A stretch of DNA of 64,000 bases from Mytilus trossulus (Eukaryota; Mollusca; Bivalvia; Mytilida; Mytilidae): positions 44,129,878 to 44,193,877 of the forward strand of contig NC_086386.1 in the NCBI RefSeq assembly GCF_036588685.1, read 5' to 3'. A program made the translations under genes and the position numbers. The notes under the pieces are model-generated. The model was not told the DNA's origin, ran no database searches, and saw nothing but the letters and a program-made list of their open reading frames with translations. Below, piece after piece: positions 36,601-48,600 of the stretch. Positions within the stretch are counted from its first letter, which is position 1, and each line of letters opens with the position of its first letter.

Positions 36601-39600
36601 CAAATGTCTGATTTTAGACAAGCTAAACGTGACCGCTACAGAAAAGTGAAATTCATCTAAGACCAACATTGCCTGAGGTAGAAGGAGCCTTAGTTTTTTA
36701 CAATGTGATTATCTCGATAATATTGACAGGTCTATTCAGGCCTTGCAAATTGTTGGATAGTATCTTACACTTGCCTCGGTAAAATACCTGATTTATACTT
36801 TTTTCAAGAATCACAATTTTCATTCCAATCTGCATCTCTAATTCCATTTTATGACCAGAGTAGCCCATCACTTTTATTCGTCGTTCTATAAACTAGATTT
36901 AGATACTACAGTTATCAATAATTGTTCTTTAATGAAGCTTTTTTGGACCAAATATCGATCACTTTCTCTAAAATAGCATTCGCTATTGAGATTGAACTAA
37001 TGTAAAAACATATAAAACTTTAAAATAATGATCAAGTAACTTCGAGGGGAGTATTTACCGGATCGTACCATGTATTGTTTGCAAAATATGTTCAGACAAA
37101 ATTCATTCAAAATTTGCATCTGAGGTTAACCGAATATGATTGGAAGTATACTTGACTTTGAGTGGATAACAACATTCGCTGAAAATAAGAACGCAAAAAA
37201 GATAATTGGATGTGATAAATAATAACAATATGCAACTAATGCACCTTACTAGGTGTGCAGCTAAACATAACACTATTATATAATGTATATATTGCTTATT
37301 AAGAATATTAGGAAATAATGGCAACAAATATAAGACTTATGACCAAACGGAAAGGAAAGATACGTACAGAATTAAAAAAAAGGAAAAAAGAAAAAGGTAC
37401 ATGTTCATAAAATTGACAATACCTTAAATGAAATAGTACAATAGAACGAAAGCAAGCCAATAAATAGTCCAGGTGTAATTGTTATCAGATGGTATATAAG
37501 AGTTAAGTCTCGTTTTATTTGTTTGATTTAAAAATATCATTCACTATCAATACTAAAACTTTGTCAATAAGAGGAATGTTGATGGTTAGGTAAATACTGT
37601 GCAATAAATTCAATCGTATCCGATATGAGCTATGCTATTTGAGATTATTTTTTTAATAAACAATACGGTAGCATAAGTGTAAGTGTAATATTAATGCAAG
37701 TACAATACCATTGTCTACCGTGCAGTTTCTTTTAACAATTCGCAGCCCATCAGCTATGCCTTTCATCAAGTGGTGATAATCCAAAATTATGCGATAGTTC
37801 ACTTGTTCGTAGCAAAAATATTGAAAGTGAAATATAGCCTCTTCACAAATGGACAGCGTGGTCGATCTTCACAATTATATTTCAACTTCTGCGTTTTGGC
37901 CAAACAGGTTCCGTAACCGCTCTTTAAATAATATGACTGTTGAATAAAACACGTTATTCAAAGGTTATATGAATGGGTTTTTTTTCAAATGAAACCATTT
38001 CAACTTTTTTATCTTATTCCCCCAAACTACATATTTATGTTTTTTTTGTGTTATAGAAAATGATAGATAATTATACTATATTCTAAACATTTTATATAAG
38101 ACGAAAAATATTTATTATCTAGCTCACCTGGTCACACTGTCTTCTCCCATTCTGAAACCTCTTATACCGTGCTCACAAAGGTATATGATAACAGTAGTAA
38201 CTTTGGTGGAAGGCTTTTTTTAAATGCATCTTCATTTAACTGAAGACTGATATAAAACATAAAGCATGGCAGATTAGTTGACAAACTTCATCAATCGTTT
38301 TATTTTAAACTACATAAGGAAATGTATTAATGGAGTTCGCTTCTCAGTTCCAAAGTAATTAACACTAGATTATATAGATAGGGGATTAATAAAGGAAATT
38401 AATCCAAAAAGCAAACAAAGTATATAGGGCACCGTGCTTGATTTCGAAATATTAGCCATTGAAATTTTGGCGGGAAAATATTCTCTCTTGACTTTTTATA
38501 GCTTTATCATTGACAAGTTGAAGTTCTCAAAAATTGTTAAAAAGTAATTAAAGTTTTATAAGACAAAAGGCTTATCATTATACATGTAAAAGATTTACAA
38601 AAAGAAAAATTAGGGTCAACAGGCAAATTTTTTCAAGGCATTCAAATGGATAAAACCAGAGGATTCCGAAAATCTGACAAAAAATCTTAAACATGACAAG
38701 CCAGCTTCCCTTAAAACATGAGGGGTATGATTATTGGATAAATTTGTCAACCTTCCATATTTAGTGTCGATCGCGGCGGGAGTTTTGGTACATTATGGAC
38801 TATGCAAAATCACTTTTTCATATTATTCTGTAAACTACTTGGCAATTTTCGATAAACATAACAGGAATGGTGTATGAAAGGTTAAAAGAAAATTATCCCT
38901 TCTTGGTTTCAATCGGATGGAAAGAAATCTTTGACTATATATTTTTTTACACACGACAAGGGGAGAGTGTGGCGTAAACACATCATTCAAAACTTAATTT
39001 CGATGATGCAGGTTATGGGTAAAAACTATTATCCGGGTACTTATGGGCCTCTCACTAAATGTCTTCTTAACATCTACGTATAAAATAGAGAATAGAATTA
39101 AGCCAATGTTTTAACTTTACACTCTAGGGGATGTGATGTTTTATAATATAATATTTAGTAATATCACGATGTTAGCTTAATTCGAGCAAAGTAAATACAA
39201 GTTAAATAAAATAATTATATAGGATGAATCTCTACAGTAGATTAAACGGAAGATTTACAGTTTTTCATCTTTAAATGTCATTTTTCATATTTTTACAAAG
39301 TTGACATCTATGCGACAGGTGAATAGATTAGTCACCTATAATTTCTAAATTACCGCTATTCAACTATTCAATTTCATTACCGTAAAGAATTGTTGTAAAC
39401 ATCAAGTATTTACTTTCGTTAATGTCCTTCTTTATGTGAACTTGATCGTTGACAAACAATATATTTATCGTTTATTGAATATCAACACCTTCGTAATATA
39501 TTGAATAAAATCTTTGTACATAATTCGAATTACCTCGATAGCTTTGGAGTTTAAAAAGAACAAACAATTTACCTATATGAAGACAGATTGTCATCTTTGT

Positions 39601-42600
39601 GGCCATGAATCAATTGAATTACTTACATTTCTGTACCACAGTGCTCTGATTATAACTTTTGAAAACTGTGATTTTTCATACAAATCTATCATAAAACAAC
39701 AATAAAGGTAATTATATATTTTCCAACTTAGGGTCAAATCGAATAAAGATTTTTTATATAAGATCAATATAAATTCAAGCGATTTACTGAATTTCAACTG
39801 GTGTTAAATCAATTTCTACAACCTTTTAACGAATAAGAAAACACATAATAATAAAATCTAATTACACCTTTTCTTTAAATTTAAATTCAATTCCAGTTTC
39901 TGTTGATTTCCCAGTGTAAACAAATTCAAAATAACCTCGTCCTGATAAATATTGATAGTTGTTATTCTATATAATGGACGATGTTGTCCTTTGCGCAGTC
40001 TTAGTATTGACAGATCAGCCAAAGAAGGCATTGTTCATTTACAGCTAAGTCGTCCAGCTGATTATTCCCATAAACCTTAGAAATTACAGAATAATGAGAA
40101 ATAGCTTCGACTTCAAATTTAAATATAAAAGTTATTACCATGGATGTTACTGAACAGTGCGATAAGATATTTACACCAAAAAAGTTTAATAACTACTGTT
40201 TAAAAAAATCTCTTCTGACGGAAGTTTTATATAGTTTAATATCTTGAATGATATTGCAATGAAGTTTGAAGAACTAAGTACTTTGAGAACAACTTTTCTG
40301 CCAATTCGAAAACAATTGCCACTAGGACCTATAAAATCAGATTCATCAAATCTAAAGGAAAATGGCAGTACAATCTGCAATAGTGTGCGAATGGTACGGT
40401 TTCGAAGCGATGGAATGTTGTTTCCTAAACCAATAGTGTTTCATAATTTGTCGTCTTTCTTACCGGATATAAAACTACAATATCATGAATCGGGGCATAT
40501 GTCTTTGTTTGAACAATATAGACAAAGTGGAATAATAGCCCTGCTTATCAACGGTGAAATTGTTATTCGGAAACGAAGACATTGGAAAACAAAGCTGAAA
40601 GCGTCTAAATATTCCTATGACCCAATTAATAAGAGGATTTCAACCCCAGAGACATTAATTGATGAAACGGAAACCGCTCCTATAATTGTCATTCAGGTAG
40701 GCAGACAATTACTAATGTGATTGACTTTTCATATTTGTCAATGCAACCAATTGCAGCATTTAACAATCAGGATGCTTATGATCAGAAACACAAACTATAT
40801 AAATGTACGCCATAATAAAATATATCTAACTTAACACAATATCATTGAAGCAACCGGATGTTTCTACCAAATGATAAGTGTTAAGACAATTTCTTTAACT
40901 TCGAATTAAAAGGGATATCCAAACACTTCATAATAAGGCGAAACAGATGTGGATAGTAGCACATTAACTACAGATTATGTGATTTATATACAGTTTAACA
41001 AATATGATCTAATTCGGTTGTTAGAGTATCTATGAAACAAATAAGTTTTATTTGTTTAAGCTACAACCCCATCCTGCGTATCTCGTTTATTATAGTAAGC
41101 ATTTTTTTTTTAAATAAACCCCAGTAACACGATAAGTGCAATAATTGTCATCAAGAAATTTTTAGTTTATTCCTGTTTTATTTCATTTTTCATTAACCAA
41201 TGTTTAGTTTCCTTTGTAGTTTGTTTAGATCTGTTCTCGCCTTTTCCCTATCTTGTGTGATGGCGTCATTGAATATCCTTTTTGTTTAAAGAAATAGTAC
41301 TAATATCCATTGAATAGAATAGATTAGATCTTAGGTATTAGGCAATAAACATTCTTATCCATTTTTTTTATATCCTGAACGTGTATACTCATATGACATT
41401 CTGAGATAAAAAAATAAATGACATGATTGTCTATGTGTTAGTAGGAGATATCTTCTCGGTCCTTAAGGGAGTTCGCTCCTCAGTTTCAAAATAATTAACA
41501 CTGGTTTATATTGATAGGGAATTTATAAAAGAATTCAAAGAGCAAACAAAATATATTGGTCACCATGCTTGTTTTCGAGATATTAGCCATTGAATTTTTG
41601 GCGGGAAAATATTCTCTTTTGACTTTTCATAGATTTATCATTGACAAGTTAAAGTTCTCAAAAGCTGTTAAAAAGAAATAAAAATTGGGTAAGACATTTA
41701 CAGATGGCTTATCATTATACATGTAAAAGATTTACAAAAAGTAAAATGGGGGGTCACCGGGCAAAATTTTTCAAGGCATTCAAACCGATAAAACCAGAGG
41801 ATACCGAAAAACTGACAAAAAAAAACAAAACATGACAAGCCAGCTTCCTTAAATGTTTATTTGATTTTTGTCTAAAAATTTGAGGCTTATGCGTCGACTC
41901 CACCAGTCTCTACAGTAAAGAAATTGAACTAAATGCGCGGTTTGAAGAATACTATTAAAACTTAACTTATCTTGATGTTTTTACTTATTTCAGCCTCTTG
42001 TCAGGTTCCGAAGGGCAGTTAAAAATGTACAGACTCTACTTAAAGCTACAGTAATAAACAATGGACAAAACTCTCGCAATGAAGGCAAACTGTTTTCCTG
42101 GGCACAAGACTTCATGTCTACCAGACGTGAGTTTGAGATGCATGGATTAAGTTTCGATCCAGCAGACTATAAAGCCAGACGAGAAGTAAGTATGTTTAGC
42201 CTTTAAATTCAAACCAAAAGAGTTCAACTTAACAATGATATTAATAATCCAAGCAGTTTATTCAGTTCTATTATTTCAATACATTTATATATTCAATTTG
42301 TCTAAGCTGAATTAGAAAATAGGAATAGATATATACTGCATGTTTCACATTATATAGATAAATTTCAGACTTTTAGTATAAACCACAATTTTATGTAGGC
42401 ATGTCTCAGCAACGAAGCAAAGACAGTGTTGTCAATGGACCCTGACGAAAGAACAGAGGATCACCTAAAAATTGCACTTCTAGCGTTAAACCAAGCAGTA
42501 AATGCATTCAGTGAATTTCCAATCACCATGCAAAGATCTTTAGTTCGTGTCGGTTGGTATGAACAGTAAGTCGTTTTCGTATGAAATCCTTCACTAAAAG

Positions 42601-45600
42601 TGAATGTAAAAAAACAAAATGTTTTGAGTTAACGTTCACATTAGTTATAAGTCTCGTATAAAACACACAAATCAATATTGAATGGCGACTGTTTCGACCA
42701 AGGATTCAATATTTTATTCACTATATCAAAAATTTATATTTATATATACCGAAAAATAATAGCATAATTTAGGGCACAGTAATTAACTGATGTTCTAATC
42801 CCATTAACTGATTGGAAAGATACTAATAAATTCATCAAATAAAAGCTGAAGGGATTGCATGATCTGAAAAACATAAGGAAGGAAATCGGGTACCATGGGT
42901 ACGTCGACAAGGCAAATTTGAAAACAAAACATAAAAAAAAATCACCAAAAACACTTTATAGCTTTCATTTGTCCGAGAATTTTTGCTGGATTTCTCTTTT
43001 CAGTATCTCTCAAGCTTAAACATCGAAAAGCTACGGATGCCACAGAAGGAGCTCTTTAATCAATAAGGACCAAAACAAAATATCCGAATTCGCCCATCGT
43101 AAGCGTTTCCTACCATGAATTATACCAACCGAAATTTTAATTTAAAAATAAATAATTTTAGTGTTATGTTTGTCATATAACTGTTTACAGCTTTGAAGAC
43201 AAGCGTGTTATTATTAGACAAGGACATATGGCAGACAACTTCTACTTAATCATCTCAGGAACAGGTAATTATTTGACCTAGGTACTAAAGAGGGGGATAG
43301 TATTGTGCTTAAAAAGAGGCGCCAGATACCAAAGACAGAATAAATCAGAAAAGTAAAAGAATCGACAATATCATTGCATAACAAAAAGACAAAAAAGTTG
43401 ATAAATACCAATGGGATACTAGTAATAAAAATGATAAGCCGAAAAAGAAAAAACTAAAAAAAGAAAAACCCTAAAAAAAGATGTCAATTAAATTGTACAT
43501 TGATAAAAGTTTAATACCAAGAAAATGTAGTTGCAGTATGTGATTACATATGTTTGAAAATATTGATATTAATCATATAAATGTTTTTGATAACGAAGAA
43601 CTTTGTCCGTATTTTCAGTACAATATCCATAAAACGTTTTTATTCCGTTTATTGAAATCCTTTTCTGTTTGATGAGTTGATCTTGACAAACGTCAACAAA
43701 ATTTTATCAAAAAAAAAAGATTTCTTTGTTAAGAACATAAAGACATCAAGATAGTGCATTTTAGTTTTTCTATTTACACAAATATCTGCATTTACTGTTC
43801 TAATTTTGTCGTCACCTCGTGATGCGTCTTTTTAACTTTTGTGATTTTTAAGTTTGGTGGGTTAAATGATTGTGTGGGAAAAGGTTCAAATTGTTAAAAC
43901 GATTTACGTTCTAAAATAAAAGGGCAACTTCTTCAAAACATATCATTTATAATTCTTAATGATAATATCTAGTTTTGTGTAAAAGATTGAAATGTACATA
44001 TAATATGATTTTGTTTCTTTTTTTATAATTAATAAATATTCCATATAAAAATATATGCCATAATCAAGTTAATGTCACAAATATAACAAAGATTTCTCTC
44101 AAAGTCGTATATATGGTGCCCAATAGAAGTAAAGAAGTGTACTATGTACGTTTTTGAAGTGAAGCTTATCAATAATTTCAGCTATTGTAACTATTATGGA
44201 CACAGAACAAAGTGTACGGACAGCAGCCGTTCTGACTAAAGGCAACAGTTTTGGGGTAATCAGATTATTTAAATAATTTTGAATTTTGGTATCGTTAACG
44301 TGATCATTCTATAACTATTAATTGTACTATCAAATTTAATTCGCATCTTAACAATTCCAAAGAAGTTGATATATGAATGATATAAGAATGAAAAGTACCA
44401 AGTACCAAGCGTGTTTTCATATTTTGTAATATAAAGGGATTTGCTGAACTGCTGAATGTAATTGCTGGTTCCAGATTTCAGTAACAGATTTATTTAGCTG
44501 TTTTGACATTACCTTTCGGGTCCTCTATGTTCGTCAACCTCGTGCTTTATTTTGGCTTTTTATTTTTTTTAATTCAAGTGTCATTGATTTGTTTAGTAGA
44601 CAATATGCGCGTCTTATTTACAAAACTGTAATTCTGATATCTGTAATGATATATTTTCAAGAGTGAGTTCCGCATAAACCAGAAAAAATGCTGTTACATT
44701 TAAACGTCTGAGAGAGAAATGCACGATGAAACGAGATCCCAATAAAGATAATTTCAAATACTGCATATAGACAATTATTGATATATGTTTATTATTACAG
44801 GAGTTAGCTTTAATGCACGGATCAAAGCGAACAGCAACTGTTACCTGCAAAAACAGTGTAGAACTATTAGCTGTTGGTAGAGATGACTTTATAGATATAT
44901 TCATGCCAATTACCAAAGATCAAGAACCAGAACATATACGCTTCCTCAGATCCATTAATATACTGCATGGATGGCCAATAGAATGTCTTCCTTATCATGA
45001 TCCAAAAATATGCTGCTTTACATTTTTCAGGTACTAAAATATGACATTATCCAGAACATTTTATCCTGAGTTGAAACAAATTTAAAACTAAAACAGGTCT
45101 TTCAGCGCTATTTATAATTTTCGTCTATTCGTTGTTTTGATTGAGTTATTTGAAAAATCTATATCGTTTTTGAAACCGAGAAAGATGTCTTGCAATCTAA
45201 TTGTGTTGTCTTATACATATATATTGGCCTTTATTTCTCTATAATATCTTATATTAGTCGGCGGGAGAGTGTGTAGTTTTGATATTCGTTCTTACCAATA
45301 ATCTAAAAATTATTAGTTAAAAGAAACAAAATTGTAAAAATATACTTCTAACGAAATGAAATCTTGTAGTTAGTTATACAATAAAGGAAAAGTTAACTAC
45401 AAGTTTGATAGTTAACACATACGTGTACATTGGAAACAGCGTGCAAAATCCTCATCTTATTTATATCGAGATGTGGTTTGATTAAAAATGAGAAAACAAG
45501 AGGCCAAATTACGTAGATGTCAGTCATAATTATACATACTTAAACAACAATAACATATGTTCTGGTTGCCTATGAGACAATTCGCAGTTTCAGAATCTAA

Positions 45601-48600
45601 TGCATCCTGGGTAATATTTTCAAAAGTGCACACCAAAACGTCCTGATTGGTTAAAAAAGTCACAAACAATGGAAATTTAACCAATAACGTGACGTTATTT
45701 TTATTTTGGGGTACGAACAATGAAATAACCCATAATTCTTTAGATTCTGAAACGGCCAATTAGCCACCGTTAATTATTATATAGTATATTTATATATGTA
45801 TTTCTATTTCCATGTTATCTTGTTTTCCCTCCTTAACACGATGTCTTTTATATTTTTATTATTTTAGACGTGGAGTATTGTTATGTAAAGACAGCAATAA
45901 CAGTGAATGGGTCTATATAATCAAAACAGGCAACTGTAGAGTGTTAAAGAGCTTACATCCAACCAGACCTACAATTCCTATATCTGAACATGATATCAAA
46001 AATTCTCACGATATTATAAGTAAGTTTGTCAAGTTTAGATTTTATTTCATTTAAAACAAATGAGGTTTTAAAAGCTAAGTATACGACAAATCTCCCCGCA
46101 TGGCAAGGTATAATGTATAACATTATACAAATATACATTGTATAACATTATACCAATATACATTGTATAACATTATACCAAGAGGGCATATGCACAAACA
46201 TAATGACAATATACAAATATTCATTTCAAATCTGCCTCGTAGCTAACTTGAACAATTGTTAAAATACACTATTCAATAATAGAAACAATACACATTTCAA
46301 CTCAAATTGATCATGAAATATGATATATATAGGAAAATAATTCAAAGTATCCAGTGAAAAACAAAAAATAAGTGATTAAAAGAATCTGAACAAATTTAAA
46401 AGTGAGAAATTACCGTAATAATGAATACAGGGGTCAAATTTATTTGGCGAAACATGATAACAAAAGTCGACACTTAATTTATAAGTATTAGTATTCAAAT
46501 AGCTGTAAAGGCAATCAAAATTTAAAGCAGACCATGCTTAAGTTTAAAGTTCCAAGTTCTAATATCGATTTTTGAATTTTTGGGTGAAACTAAAACAAAA
46601 ATTCGCGCTTTTGCTTTAAATCAATGTTTTAAGCAACAAAATAACACTCTGCAAATATTAGACAAACTGAGCAATAATTTTCCTTGGTACATTGTTTCCA
46701 ATTCAATTATATATGAAAACTATTTTGCCTTGTATTGTTTCTTGTGTTGACTAATATAATTAACTTGGAATAATATTAATAAAATGCTAACATATTAACA
46801 AAATATTGATATAAACGATCACATTACGTAATTCAAATATGAGTTTCAGTATATGTACACATTGATGAATGTGTTTATTGATAATTGAGTTTCATAAATA
46901 ACGTATAGAATGAATGGATACCAAGGTGTAACATTTACAACTATACAAATAAACTTCCCTCAGTTACATGTAGCTAAAAGTAAGAAAGTTTTTTTTTACT
47001 AATGGTAGAGATGTTTTAAACCCCTCAGCTGCAATATATACATGTTATATATGCTTTATTTTCTCTTACTGGTCATCTTAGCATTTTAGTTATATATTAC
47101 CTTTAAGGATATAAGTATCACAGAACACCACAGATCTCAATCTCGTAATGTTTTTTTCTCGAGTTTATAACACTACCGAATATTTACAAACAATGAGAAT
47201 CCTGACAGATGCTGTTAGGGGTGCATGAGTTAAACCCAGTTTCTGTAACAAAATTAATGATATAATAAACGAACTTGCATTCAAACAATTTAGGAGATGC
47301 ACGAGAACTATTAAGTTTTAAAAGTGCACAAGATAAGTATATCTGACAAAATTATGGAAATATATTTTGATATTGAAATTATATCTTTTCAGAGTTACCC
47401 CCATTGATATCTCCCCGGTCGATATCGTCGTGTAATACCTCTGTGTCAATACAAAGTTCGTTATCACACACCTCACACTTGTCTTCAGCGTCGCGGAAAA
47501 AGAAACGACGACGATGTACTGTAGATAGTCTTATACATATTTTACATAGTACCAGCGACAGTCGTAAGTATACAAGTAAAGTAAATGCGTTTAAGTTCAA
47601 ATATTAATTCAATAGTTACATTTTTAATGAAAAGCCTGTAACTAACCGTTCAGTCTTTTTAATATTAGATTGATAGCCAAAAGCATCTAATGTCAACTTT
47701 GCCACAGTAATCTGCAAGCAAATAGTCTGAATGTACTAAATTGACCGCAGTGAAAAGGCTTAAAATGACTTAATATTTCATTGTCTAGATTTTTCAGAGC
47801 TTTTCAGATCAAAATGGCTCATTCATTTCAAACTAGATACGGTTTACTGTTTCTCTGTTGCTGATGACTCATGGTCTATTTTTCATACAGAAAAAAATAT
47901 ATATTGTTGAGGAATTAGTTTACAGCAATTACTAGTATATAGTTAAAGCTGTATAAAGCTGATATTTTTTTAAGCCTCCAATACCAAGAAACGTGAAGAA
48001 CTTAAAACGTACAGCCAAACACATTTTTCAAAACACTTTGCCTGTTTTCTAAATTGATCACCTGATAATTCAATAGAAAGCGAAAAACAGAATAACATGA
48101 TAAAATACCTGTAGGTCCGAAAATACTGTATAGAGTAAGTTAAAGATGTTCAATGTATGCATATACTCGTTCAAAAGGTATCCTTTCAAGTAAAACAAAA
48201 CATATATCCTGTGCTTCTCGTTTTCAGCTCATCTAAATCTGGAAGAACACAAAAAGGAAGTAGAGATGTTATATGATAAACTGCATAATAACTTTGATCG
48301 ACGTGGAAAGGTGAGACTTTATTGTAATTTGTTCAATTCAAAATTCATCATAATCTTTCAAATCGTAACTTTAAAGTGTTAAAGGGTATCAACTTTGCCT
48401 CCACTTTTAATATTTGGTATAACAGTTAAACAAAAAGGAAATTAGATGGGATTTTAACGTCCTATTAAACCACTCTTTTACATAAGAAATATATACCTTT
48501 TCTTTTCAGACACTTTTGCAAATCAAGGCAACTGGTACATGGTGTGTACTGTCACACCCCTTTCCTTTGTTTAGTGAAATATTAGGCGTACGTATTCACG

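Larger units (their letters stand above)
30658..40234. other. Gene B first long intron
   Basis: About 9.6 kb without a supported coding exon. It contains copies of R2 (reverse), R3, R4, R5, two SINE-tail motifs and one TTAA-bounded element. The rest is A+T-rich and featureless to my eye. Confidence 0.65.

Noticed and set aside
39514..39705. 63-codon open frame before a donor-like AAG/GTAATT
   Set aside because: Its stop codon comes just before the donor, so it cannot pass frame to the next exon. No domain is visible.
47379..47600. Antisense open frame of 73 codons
   Set aside because: It is the shadow of gene B exon 9, whose plus-strand frame matches neighbouring exon phases.
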